DNA of 64,000 bases, taken from assembly GCA_002421005.1 (NCBI GenBank), contig DIJC01000024.1, positions 63,955 through 127,954 of the forward strand. Reading direction: 5' to 3'. This DNA is from Enterobacteriaceae bacterium UBA5654. GTDB lineage: Bacteria; Pseudomonadota; Gammaproteobacteria; Enterobacterales; Enterobacteriaceae. Made by a program: the position numbers and the translations under genes. A model generated the notes under the pieces. That model was not told where the DNA came from, ran no database searches, and saw nothing but the letters and a program-made list of their open reading frames with translations. Each line of letters begins with the position of its first letter. Position 1 is the first letter of the stretch. This document shows positions 34,103 through 42,428 of this stretch, in pieces.

Positions 34103-34810
34103 TTCCCCCCTCTCCCTAACCCTCTCCCTCAAGGGAGAGGGAACTGACCGAGCGCGGGGTGACGTCCGGTGCCGGTTTTCGCACTCACCCTGACCCTCTC
34201 CCTCAAGGGAGAGGGAACTGACCGGGCGCGGGATGACGTCCGGCGTTGGTTTTCCCCCTTTCCCTGACCCTCTCCCTCAAGGGAGAGGGAACCGACCGAG
34301 CGCGGGGTGAAGTCCGGTGCCGGTTTCCCCCCTCTCCCTGACCCTCTCCCTCGAGGGAGAGGGAACTGACCGGGCGCGGGGTGACGTCTGGTGCCGGTTT
34401 TCGCCCTCTCCCTGACCCTCTCCCTCAAGGGAGAGGGAACTGACCGGGCGTGGGGTGACGTCCGGCGTCGGTTTTCCCCCTCTCCCTGACCCTCTCCCTC
34501 AAGGGAGAGGGAACTGACCGAGCGCGGGGTGAAGTCCGGTGCCGGTTTTCGCACTCTCCCTGACCCTCTCCCTTGAGGGAGAGGGAACTGACCGGGCGCG
34601 GGGTGACGTCTGGTGCCGGTTTCCCCCCTCTCCCTGACCCTCTCCCTCGAGGGAGAGGGAACTGACCGGGCGCGGGGTGACGTCCGGTGCCGGTTTTCCC
34701 CCTCTCCCTGACCCTCTCCCTTAAGGGAGAGGGAACCGACCGAGTGCGGGGTGACGTCCGGTGCCGGTTTTTCCCCTCTCCCTGACCCTCTCCCTCAAGG
34801 GAGAGGGAAC
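34103..34810. repeat. Tandem array of ten 74-bp units, each with a 22-bp palindrome
   Basis: A palindrome CCCTCTCCCT-(CA, CG, TG or TA)-AGGGAGAGGG-like element recurs with right arms starting at 34131, 34205, 34279, 34353, 34427, 34501, 34575, 34649, 34723 and 34797, exactly 74 bases apart. The 52-base linkers (AACTGACCGGGCGCGGGG then TGACGTCCGGTGCCGG and a C/T tract) are also conserved. The centre of the palindrome is TCAA, TCGA, TTGA or TTAA, all keeping the stem. Linkers 2-4 share variants with 5-7, so a 222-bp block was probably duplicated. Single relatives occur at 22327, 34866, 62821 and, more distantly, 56288. No protein is supported from it. Confidence 0.95.
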
Positions 34811-34865
34811 CGATCAGCGTGCAGGCCGGGCGATCCACCTAACCCCAACCGTGGCACGTCCTGCT

Positions 34866-34886
34866 CCCTCTCCCTGTGGGAGAGGG
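34866..34886. repeat. Single related palindrome after the array
   Basis: CCCTCTCCC and GGGAGAGGG flank TGT. It lacks the 52-base linker of the array units, followed instead by CTGGGGTGAGGG, the form in which this element usually appears dispersed in enterobacterial genomes. The rest of 34811-35022 is the nepI promoter region and holds no gene. Confidence 0.8.
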
Positions 34887-35022
34887 CTGGGGTGAGGGCT
34901 TTTCCCCGCCACCGCCACCAAAACACACCTGTTCCGCCTATAGTTGCCGAAACGTTAAGTAGATCACATTCAAAATGTTACACTGTGCGGCTGAACGTTA
35001 AAAATCACCCCAGGTCATTATC

Positions 35023-36204
35023 ATGAGTGAGCATCATCTCCACACCCCGCAGGATGAAGTCAGACGCCCGAACTGGGCGGCGGTATTTGCCGTGGCGTTT
35101 TGCGTCGCGTGCCTGATTACCGTTGAGTTTTTACCGGTGAGCCTGCTGACGCCGATGGCGCAGGATCTGGGGATTTCCGAAGGGCTGGCCGGGCAATCCG
35201 TTACCGTCACCGCGTTTGTGGCGATGTTCTCCAGCCTGTTTATTACGCAGACAATTCGCGCCACCGACCGCCGCTACGTGGTGATCGTGTTCGCGATTTT
35301 GTTAACCCTCTCCTGTCTGCTGGTGTCTTTCGCCGGGAATTTCACCCTGCTGCTATTAGGCCGAGCCTGCCTGGGGCTGGCGCTCGGCGGCTTCTGGGCA
35401 ATGTCGGCCTCGCTGACCATGCGCCTGGTGCCCGCGCGTACCGTGCCGAAAGCGCTGTCGATCATTTTCGGCGCGGTTTCCATTGCGCTGGTGATTGCCG
35501 CGCCGCTGGGCAGCTTTTTGGGCGGGATTATCGGCTGGCGCAACGTATTTAACGCGGCGGCGCTGATGGGCTTCATCTGCATCATCTGGGTATGGAAAAC
35601 CCTGCCGTCACTGCCGGGCAAATCGGAACATCATCAGAATATGTTCGGCTTACTGAAGCGTCCTGGCGTGTTGGCGGGGATGATCGCCATCTTTATGTCC
35701 TTCGCCGGACAGTTTGCCTTCTTTACTTATATCCGCCCGATTTTCACCACCCTGTCAGGGTTTGATGTCGATGGCCTGACGCTGGTGCTGCTGAGCTTTG
35801 GTATCGCCAGCTTCATTGGCACCTCCTTCTCGGCACCGATCCTCAAACGCTCGGTAAAAATGGCGCTGGCCTGTGCGCCGCTGGTTCTGGCGCTCAGCGC
35901 GCTGGTGCTGATCCTGTGGGGAACCGATAAAACCGTTGCGGCAATCTTGGCGGTGGTATGGGGGCTGGCGTTTGCGCTGGTGCCGGTGGGCTGGTCAACG
36001 TGGATCACCCGCACTCTTTCCGATCAGGCAGAAAAAGCCGGATCGATCCAGGTCGCGGTGATCCAGCTTGCCAATACCTGCGGCGCGGCGATCGGCGGTT
36101 ACGCTCTTGATAACCTCGGCCTGCTGTCACCGCTGGTACTTTCCGGCAGCCTGATGCTGCTGACGGCGCTACTGGTGGCAACAAAAGTGCGCATGAAGGG
36201 CTAG
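35023..36204 (+). CDS. nepI: Purine ribonucleoside exporter NepI (MFS)
   Basis: The 393-residue protein has twelve membrane segments (DHA1 drug/proton antiporter type). It follows E. coli NepI (YicM) closely, for example VEFLPVSLLTPMAQDLGISEG. It exports inosine, guanosine and related nucleosides by proton exchange. The start ATG at 35023 has only weak ribosome-site complementarity. It overlaps the convergent yicL by four bases. Confidence 0.93.
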   Translation: MSEHHLHTPQDEVRRPNWAAVFAVAFCVACLITVEFLPVSLLTPMAQDLGISEGLAGQSVTVTAFVAMFSSLFITQTIRATDRRYVVIVFAILLTLSCLLVSFAGNFTLLLLGRACLGLALGGFWAMSASLTMRLVPARTVPKALSIIFGAVSIALVIAAPLGSFLGGIIGWRNVFNAAALMGFICIIWVWKTLPSLPGKSEHHQNMFGLLKRPGVLAGMIAIFMSFAGQFAFFTYIRPIFTTLSGFDVDGLTLVLLSFGIASFIGTSFSAPILKRSVKMALACAPLVLALSALVLILWGTDKTVAAILAVVWGLAFALVPVGWSTWITRTLSDQAEKAGSIQVAVIQLANTCGAAIGGYALDNLGLLSPLVLSGSLMLLTALLVATKVRMKG

Positions 36205-37103
36205 TGCGTGCGCACTTTGCGCCGTGAATCCAGCGAGATCAGCACCACCGATGACAAAATCAGCAGCGTGCCGAGCCAGTCGGGGAGCGTAAAGGTTACG
36301 CCTAACAGCAGCAGCGACAGCAGCGCGCTGCTCAGCGGCTCCGCGCAGCTCAGAATGCTCGCCCTGGGGCCGCCAATCATCTGTGCGCCCTTCAGGTACA
36401 TGCTGAAAGTCAGCGCCGTCCCAATCACCACCAGATAGAAAAACGCCAGCAGCAGCCCGCCGTTCACCATGAACTCCACGTCATTACCGGCGTAGAAGGG
36501 CAACAGCATCGCACCGCCCAGCAGCATACTCCAGCCTACCACCGGCAGCGTGCCGAAGCGGGCAATCAGATCCGACGGATAGGTGGTATAAAACGCGGCG
36601 GCAAAAGCCGAGGCAATTCCCCAGAACAGCGCGGCGGGGGAGATGGAAAGCGAGGTCGGATTGCCATGCGTCACCAGCAAAAAGGTGCCGGACAGCGAGG
36701 TAAAAATGGCCAGAAACACCAGCGCGCCGGGACGCTTTTTACGCACAGCCGCAAACCACGCGACGATAATCGACGGCGATAAAAATTGCAGAATGGTCGC
36801 TGTCGCCGCGTTCGATTTTTCGATGGCGACCAGAAAGGTCAACTGGACGGTCAACGCGCCGACCAGTGAAAACAGCAGCAGGCTGATGATATCTTTGCGC
36901 GTTTTCAGAATGGCGAAGATTTTATCGCCATGAATGAGTGACAGCGTCAGCAGAATGAAGCCGGAAAACAGCAGCCGTATCATGGTCAGAAACTGTGCCG
37001 CGATCTGACTCTCCTGCATAATATACTGCGCGCAGACGCCGGAGCTGCCCCACAGGACGGCGGCGAATAAGACATAGATAATCCCTTTTTTGGTCGATCC
37101 CAT
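36201..37103 (-). CDS. yicL: YicL, EamA-family transporter
   Basis: The 300-residue protein has ten membrane segments in two EamA repeats and matches E. coli YicL (LFAAVLWGSSGVCAQYIM; ASILSCAEPLSSALLSLLLLG). The substrate is unproven; amino acids or carboxylates are suggested for the family. It is convergent with nepI and divergent from nlpA. Confidence 0.92.
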   Translation of the reverse strand: MGSTKKGIIYVLFAAVLWGSSGVCAQYIMQESQIAAQFLTMIRLLFSGFILLTLSLIHGDKIFAILKTRKDIISLLLFSLVGALTVQLTFLVAIEKSNAATATILQFLSPSIIVAWFAAVRKKRPGALVFLAIFTSLSGTFLLVTHGNPTSLSISPAALFWGIASAFAAAFYTTYPSDLIARFGTLPVVGWSMLLGGAMLLPFYAGNDVEFMVNGGLLLAFFYLVVIGTALTFSMYLKGAQMIGGPRASILSCAEPLSSALLSLLLLGVTFTLPDWLGTLLILSSVVLISLDSRRKVRTH

Positions 37104-37468
37104 TTTTTCCTCTGACCTGGTTATTTTTTAACGCGGCGCATCATAACATAAGCCTTACGCATGAAAACTCACCGGAAACAGGGGGGATTTCCCGCATCAG
37201 GGAATGCAGGGGGACTCTCTGAAGAAGCGGCGGTAAAAGAAAAGTCAGACGCGCGACCCAGATGAAATATTTTCACAATACGCGCTGGCTATGAAAGCGG
37301 ATAAGTCCTCCGCTTTTACAGAATAAATAAAGACTTACCGATTTTATTTTAAGCTCGTCTCTCCGCCTTTTCCCGCCTTGCTGAGACCTTTTCATTTTCA
37401 GGTTGCCGCCCCGTCCCGGTATATTTATCTCTTACTGTGGACGTTTTTATTTCAAAAAGGATAAACCC
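37104..37468. other. Divergent yicL-nlpA intergenic region
   Basis: The 365 bases carry promoters for both neighbours and no gene; the small gene yicS found near here in K-12 is not seen. An imperfect hairpin GCGGATAAGTCCTCCGC lies at about 37298-37314. Confidence 0.5.
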
Positions 37469-38290
37469 ATGAAATTTGCGATACCTCATTTGCGCAGCGT
37501 GGCGGCGTTGCTGCTGGCAGGACTGGTACTGGCAGGCTGCGATGGCAACAGCAGCGATGCGAAGCATATTAAGGTCGGCGTTATTAACGGCGCGGAGCAG
37601 GACGTCGCCGAAGTGGCAAAAAAAGTGGCGAAGGAAAAATACGATCTGGATGTGGAACTGGTCGGATTTAGCGGCTCGCTGCTGCCGAACGATCCGACCG
37701 CCAACGGCGAGCTGGATGCCAACGTTTTCCAGCATCGACCTTTCCTCGCTGAAGATAACAAAGCGCATAATTACAAACTGGTCGCGGTGGCGAATACCTT
37801 TGTTTTCCCGATGGCGGGCTACTCGAAAAAAATTAAGGCCGTCGCGGATTTGAAACAGGGCGATACGGTCGCCATTCCGAACGATCCGACCAACCTGGGG
37901 CGCGCTCTGCTGCTGCTGGAAAAAGAAAAGCTGATTACGCTGAAGCCTAATCCGGGCCTGCTGCCAACCGCGCTGGATATCACCGCTAATCCGCTGAATC
38001 TGAATATTATGGAACTGGAGGGCGCACAGCTCCCGCGCGTGCTGGACGATCCCAAAGTCACCGTGGCCATTATTAGCACCACCTACATCCAGCAAACCGG
38101 GCTTTCACCCGTACACGACAGCGTGTTTATCGAAGATAAAAACTCGCCGTATGTGAATATTATTGTCACCCGTGAAGACAATAAAGACGCTGAAAACGTG
38201 CGCGATTTTATCCACGCTTACCAGTCGCCGGAAGTGGCGACGGCGGCGGAGAAAATCTTCAACGGCGGCGCGGTCCCTGGCTGGGAATGA
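37469..38290 (+). CDS. nlpA: NlpA, lipoprotein-28, methionine-binding-like
   Basis: The 273-residue protein starts MKFAIPHLRS and has a lipobox LAGC with lipid Cys24. The mature part belongs to the NlpA/MetQ substrate-binding family (KHIKVGVINGAEQDVAEVA; PNDPTNLGRALLLLEKE). The residue after Cys is Asp, the Lol-avoidance signal, so it stays in the inner membrane, as known for NlpA. Length matches E. coli. The preceding ribosome site is AAAAAGGA. Confidence 0.93.
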   Translation: MKFAIPHLRSVAALLLAGLVLAGCDGNSSDAKHIKVGVINGAEQDVAEVAKKVAKEKYDLDVELVGFSGSLLPNDPTANGELDANVFQHRPFLAEDNKAHNYKLVAVANTFVFPMAGYSKKIKAVADLKQGDTVAIPNDPTNLGRALLLLEKEKLITLKPNPGLLPTALDITANPLNLNIMELEGAQLPRVLDDPKVTVAIISTTYIQQTGLSPVHDSVFIEDKNSPYVNIIVTREDNKDAENVRDFIHAYQSPEVATAAEKIFNGGAVPGWE

Positions 38291-38328
38291 TATAATCGGT
38301 GACTAAAAACTGCCGCCCGGAGGCGTCA

Positions 38329-39213
38329 ATGATCCATGTTTTTGGTCACCTTCACCCTGACAGCGATGCTGTCTGCACCGCCGTTGTCACCGCGCAATGG
38401 CTGAATCAACAGGGCCGGGACGCTTGCGCATGGCGTCTGGGCGAACTCAATAACGAAACCCGGTTTATTTTCCGTGCGGCAGAGCTGACGCCGCCCGCGC
38501 TGCTGGACAGCGCGCTTGACGATCGGGATGTCTGGCTGGTGGATTTCACCGAACCCGCGCAGGGGCCGCACTCTTTGCCGGAAAGCAATATCGTCGGCAT
38601 TATCGATCACCATCGGCTCGGTGGCCTGATCACCCGTCTGCCGCCCGAAGTGTGGATCAAGCCCGTCGGCAGCAGCGCCACGCTATTGTGGCAGTTGTTG
38701 AAGCCGGAAACGCTCTCCGCCGCCCACGCCACGCTGCTGTTAGGCGCGATAATCAGCGATACGGTGGCGCTGCGCTCACCCACCACTACCGGGGACGATC
38801 ATCTGGCGGTGGAGGCGCTTAGCGCACTGGCGGGCGTGGATCTTGAAACCTTCACCCGCGACCTGCTGGCAGCGAAAACCAATATCAGCGGAATGAGCGC
38901 CGACGCACTGCTGAATAAAGATATCAAAGCCTTTACCCTCGCCGGGCATGACGTCCGCGTGGCGCAACTGGAGCTGTATTCGCTGACCCAGGTCGATGCC
39001 ATTCGCGACGATCTGCGCGTGGCAATGGATGCGCTGGTGGCGCAAAGCGGGGCGGCGCTGGTAGTACTGATGCTGACTGATATCACTGAAAACGCCTCCA
39101 CGCTTCTCTTCTCCGGCCCGGCGCTTGCCCAAGCCGAACCCTGCGCGGTGCCGGGCATGTTAAGCCGCAAAAAGCAGCTTTTACCCTGGCTTGAACAGCG
39201 TCTTAAGCGCTGA
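38329..39213 (+). CDS. ppaC: Manganese-dependent inorganic pyrophosphatase (family II, DHH)
   Basis: The 294-residue protein starts at the ATG at 38329 after CCCGGAGG. Family II motifs are all present: GHLHPDSD at 6-13, IIDHHRLGG as the DHH motif, and SRKKQLLPWL near the end, which binds pyrophosphate. It hydrolyses pyrophosphate with Mn2+ or Co2+ in the cytoplasm. This family is typical of Firmicutes and scattered elsewhere; most enterics rely on the family I enzyme Ppa. It is absent from this place in K-12. Confidence 0.88.
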   Translation: MIHVFGHLHPDSDAVCTAVVTAQWLNQQGRDACAWRLGELNNETRFIFRAAELTPPALLDSALDDRDVWLVDFTEPAQGPHSLPESNIVGIIDHHRLGGLITRLPPEVWIKPVGSSATLLWQLLKPETLSAAHATLLLGAIISDTVALRSPTTTGDDHLAVEALSALAGVDLETFTRDLLAAKTNISGMSADALLNKDIKAFTLAGHDVRVAQLELYSLTQVDAIRDDLRVAMDALVAQSGAALVVLMLTDITENASTLLFSGPALAQAEPCAVPGMLSRKKQLLPWLEQRLKR

Positions 39214-39317
39214 TCGGCCTTTACCTGTTTTTACTGCCTGAAGCGGCACCCGGCGGGGAGTTTGTGGTAAATTTCACCCCCCGCTGCGAAGCGCATCAAT
39301 ATGACAAGGAGGCCACA

Positions 39318-40499
39318 GTGCCAGAAGAAATCACCCGCGATAAGCCGCGCCAACGTAGTACGCTCGCCGCCCTGCTCCATGCCCCGGCTGCCGGAGGCAT
39401 TATTCTGATCGTGGCATCGGCGATAGCAATTATCGTCGCCAACTCGCCGCTGGATGCGCTGTATCGTGAGCTGCTGCATTTCAAATTTGCCGGGCTGTCC
39501 GTTGAGCTGTGGATCAACGACGCGCTGATGGCGATTTTCTTCCTGCTGGTGGGGCTTGAGATCAAGCGGGAACTGCTGATCGGGCAACTGGCAACGTGGG
39601 GGCAGCGCGCGCTGCCCGGTCTTGCGGCGCTGGGCGGCATGGCGGTGCCTGCGCTGGTATACCTTTTCTTTAACGCCAGCAACGGTGAAACGGTGGCGGG
39701 CTGGGCGATCCCCTCCGCCACGGATATCGCCTTTGCGCTCGGTGTGCTGGCGCTGCTCGGCAGCCGCGTCCCGGCCTCGCTGAAAATCTTCCTCTCGGCG
39801 CTGGCGATCCTCGATGACATGGGGGCGGTGATCATCATCGCGCTGTTCTACACCGGGGGGCTTTCCGGCGTGATGCTGGCAGCGGCGGCAGGCGTTGTGC
39901 TGCTGCTGATGCTGATGAACCGGATGGGCGTAAAACGCCTGCTGCCTTATCTGGTGGCGGGCGCGGTGCTGTGGTTCTTTATGCTGCAATCCGGTATTCA
40001 CGCCACTATCGCCGGGGTACTGCTGGCGCTGTTTATTCCGCTGCGCGGCAAAGATGCCCGGCAGCCCGCGCCCATCGATACCCTTGAGCACGGTCTGTTG
40101 CCGTGGGTTAAGTTTCTGATCCTGCCGCTGTTCGGTTTCGCTAACGCGGGCGTTTCGCTGGGTGGCATGACCATGAACGATGTGCTTTCACCCGTTCCGG
40201 TTGGCGTGGCGCTGGGGCTGTTTGTCGGTAAACAAATCGGCGTTTTCAGCATGGCGCTGCTGACCATCAAAACGGGCCTCGCGCCGCGACCACAGGGCAG
40301 CACCTGGATACAAATCTACGGCGTGTCGGTGCTGTGCGGTATCGGTTTCACCATGAGCCTGTTTATCGGTAACCTGGCGTTTGCCCGCTCGCCGATGTTG
40401 GTGGACGAAGTGAAAATCGGCGTCCTGGCAGGCTCTGTCGTTGCCGCGCTGGTGGGAATGCTGATCCTGCGTCTCGCGCCCGCGCGCCACGGCCAGTAA
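39318..40499 (+). CDS. nhaA: Na+/H+ antiporter NhaA
   Basis: The protein has 393 residues from the GTG at 39318, chosen because a near-perfect AAGGAGG lies five bases upstream. The paired aspartates of the ion site are Asp166-Asp167 (LAILDDMGAV) and the unwound-helix motif is TDIAFA at 135-140. It exchanges two protons for one Na+ at the inner membrane at alkaline pH. E. coli nhaA lies elsewhere in the chromosome, near the origin of the K-12 map, so this is probably a second copy or a moved gene. Confidence 0.9.
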   Translation: MPEEITRDKPRQRSTLAALLHAPAAGGIILIVASAIAIIVANSPLDALYRELLHFKFAGLSVELWINDALMAIFFLLVGLEIKRELLIGQLATWGQRALPGLAALGGMAVPALVYLFFNASNGETVAGWAIPSATDIAFALGVLALLGSRVPASLKIFLSALAILDDMGAVIIIALFYTGGLSGVMLAAAAGVVLLLMLMNRMGVKRLLPYLVAGAVLWFFMLQSGIHATIAGVLLALFIPLRGKDARQPAPIDTLEHGLLPWVKFLILPLFGFANAGVSLGGMTMNDVLSPVPVGVALGLFVGKQIGVFSMALLTIKTGLAPRPQGSTWIQIYGVSVLCGIGFTMSLFIGNLAFARSPMLVDEVKIGVLAGSVVAALVGMLILRLAPARHGQ

Positions 40500-40530
40500 A
40501 ACTGACCCGATCCCATCGTTATATGCCCCT

Positions 40531-40554
40531 GCGCCTGCGGTACGCCGCAGGCGC
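40531..40554. terminator. Perfect 10-bp hairpin after nhaA
   Basis: GCGCCTGCGG pairs with CCGCAGGCGC around TACG, with ATTTATACTTTT downstream. It probably ends the nhaA message. Confidence 0.6.
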
Positions 40555-40599
40555 GCTATTTATACTTTTCATCCTGACTCACCAGACGCCGGATGAAAA

Positions 40600-41376
40600 A
40601 TGAATATTACCCAGATACGCAACGCCACCCAGCTCATCACCTATGGCGGAAAACGCTTTCTGATCGACCCGCTGCTGGCGGAGAAAGAGGCTTACCCCGG
40701 TTTTGCCGGTTCCGTTCGCGCCGAACTGCGCAACCCGCGTACCGATCTGCCGGTGCCGCTGGCAACGCTGCTGGCGGTGGATGCGGTGATTGTCACCCAC
40801 ACCCACGCCGATCACTGGGACGCCGCTGCCGCCGCGCTTATCCCCACCTCTATGCCCGTCTTCGTACAAAACGCCAGCGACGAAAATTTACTGCGCGGTC
40901 AGGGGTTTACTCACCTGTGCCTGCTGGAAGAATGCACCGCGTTTGGCGATATCACGCTGAGCAAAACCGACGGTCAGCACGGCCCGGATGAGGCGTATGC
41001 CAACCCGCAGCTTGCCGCCAGGCTGGGCGACGCCTGCGGTGTGGTCTTTACCCATCCGCAGGAAAAAACGCTGTATCTCGCCGGGGATACGCTCTGGGTG
41101 CCAGCGGTAGAAGTGGCGCTGCGCCGCTACCAGCCGGAGGTAGTGGTGCTCAATGCCGGATGGGCGCATATTATCGGCGTGGGGCCGATTATTATGGGGG
41201 CGGAAGAGGTGTTTAAAACGCATCGTCTTGTGCCGCAGGCGCAGATCGTCGCCACCCATATGGAGGCGCTTAATCACTGCCTGCTGACCCGTGCGGCGCT
41301 GCGTGAATACGTGGATGCCAACCAGTTCGGCGAGCAGGTTTTTATCCCGCAGGACGGCGAAGCCCTGACTTTTTAA
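40600..41376 (+). CDS. Metallo-beta-lactamase-fold hydrolase
   Basis: The 258-residue protein has the metal motif THTHADHWD at 67-75, further ligands in the histidine of TDGQHGPDE and LAGDTLW, and a late histidine in THMEALNH. It belongs to the broad UlaG-like/UPF0173-like branch. The substrate is unknown. It lies 45 bases before the GlxA-type regulator and may form an operon with it. No signal peptide is present. Confidence 0.8.
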   Translation: MNITQIRNATQLITYGGKRFLIDPLLAEKEAYPGFAGSVRAELRNPRTDLPVPLATLLAVDAVIVTHTHADHWDAAAAALIPTSMPVFVQNASDENLLRGQGFTHLCLLEECTAFGDITLSKTDGQHGPDEAYANPQLAARLGDACGVVFTHPQEKTLYLAGDTLWVPAVEVALRRYQPEVVVLNAGWAHIIGVGPIIMGAEEVFKTHRLVPQAQIVATHMEALNHCLLTRAALREYVDANQFGEQVFIPQDGEALTF

Positions 41377-41415
41377 GCGTTCTGATAACGACCGGCCTGG
41401 CCCGAACGCAGGAAC

Positions 41416-42375
41416 ATGATGATGACTACACTCACCGTCGCCCTTATCGTGACGCCGCACTTTAGCCCGTTTCACCTCTCCGTGCCGTCGATTCTGTTTG
41501 GCGACAAAATCGCGGGGCGTAAGCTGTTTGACCTGAAAATCTGCGCGTTAACGCCGGGCAGAGTGGATTCAGCTGTCGGATTTTCAGTCAACGCGCCTGC
41601 CGGGCTGGAAGCGGTGGCCGGGGCGGCAATCGTCATCGTCCCGTTCTGGCACAGCGTTGACGAGCGCCCGCCGCAGCCCTTGCTCGACGCGCTGGCGGCA
41701 GCGCACCGCAACGGCGCGCAGGTGGTGGGCCTGTGTCTTGGTGCATTTGTGCTGGGTTACGCCGGGCTGCTGGACGGGAAACGGGCGACGACGCACTGGG
41801 AATACGCGGCGGATTTTCAGCGCCTTTTCCCGCAGGCGTTGCCGGAGATTAACGCACTCTATTGCGATGACGACCGGCTGATCACCTCCGCCGGAACCGC
41901 AGCGGCGCTGGATTGCTGTCTGTATATTATTCGCCAGCATTTCGGCAGCGCGATCGCTAACCAAATCGCCCGGCGGATGATTGTGCCGCCCTGGCGCGAA
42001 GGCGGGCAGGCGCAGTTTATCGAGCATTCCGTGCCGCAGACCACCCGGGACGCACGCATTAATACGCTGATTGATTACCTGCAACGCCATCCTGAGCAGC
42101 CGCATGATATCAACGCGCTGGCGCGGGTGGCGTCGATGAGCCGCCGCACGCTGACGCGCCACTTTGTTAAAGCCACCGGGCAGACGGTCGCCGACTGGAT
42201 CGTCACCGGACGGCTGCGCCGCAGCCAGAGCCTGCTCGAGGGTGGGGATTTAAGTATTGAGCAGGTGGCGGAGCACGCCGGTTTTCAGTCAGCGATCACC
42301 TTTCGCCAGCAGTTTAAAACCCATTTTGGCGTCAGCCCGAGCGAATGGCGAAAAACCTTTCGCGGACAGCGCTGA
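41416..42375 (+). CDS. GlxA-type regulator: DJ-1/PfpI domain plus AraC helix-turn-helix
   Basis: The 319-residue protein has a glutamine-amidotransferase-like DJ-1/PfpI domain (about 5-180, nucleophile elbow GLCLGAFVLGYAG) joined to an AraC DNA-binding domain (about 215-315, DINALARVASMSRRTLTRHF). Three consecutive ATGs at 41416, 41419 and 41422 are possible starts; GGAAC precedes them. It probably regulates the upstream metallo-hydrolase or the convergent dehydrogenase, but that is only inferred from position. Confidence 0.85.
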   Translation: MMMTTLTVALIVTPHFSPFHLSVPSILFGDKIAGRKLFDLKICALTPGRVDSAVGFSVNAPAGLEAVAGAAIVIVPFWHSVDERPPQPLLDALAAAHRNGAQVVGLCLGAFVLGYAGLLDGKRATTHWEYAADFQRLFPQALPEINALYCDDDRLITSAGTAAALDCCLYIIRQHFGSAIANQIARRMIVPPWREGGQAQFIEHSVPQTTRDARINTLIDYLQRHPEQPHDINALARVASMSRRTLTRHFVKATGQTVADWIVTGRLRRSQSLLEGGDLSIEQVAEHAGFQSAITFRQQFKTHFGVSPSEWRKTFRGQR

Positions 42376-42388
42376 ATCTTACCGGCAT

Positions 42389-42418
42389 CCGCCGTGGTGC
42401 GCGCCCCCACCACGGCGG
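42389..42418. terminator. Bidirectional hairpin between the GlxA-type gene and the dehydrogenase
   Basis: CCGCCGTGGTG pairs perfectly with CACCACGGCGG around an eight-base loop in the 53-base gap between two convergent genes. Confidence 0.7.
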
Positions 42419-42428
42419 CCTTAGCCAA

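Noticed and set aside
34103..34810. CRISPR array.
   Set aside because: The regular spacing caught the eye, but the 52-base linkers are as conserved as the palindromes, so there are no unique spacers, and no cas genes are near.
34129..34838. Two long open frames on the minus strand through the repeat array, encoding repeated SLSLEGEGQGEG / SVPSPLRERVRER peptides.
   Set aside because: They arise because the repeat lacks stops in those frames; the 74-bp period shifts the frame every unit, there is no ribosome site, and the peptides are low complexity.
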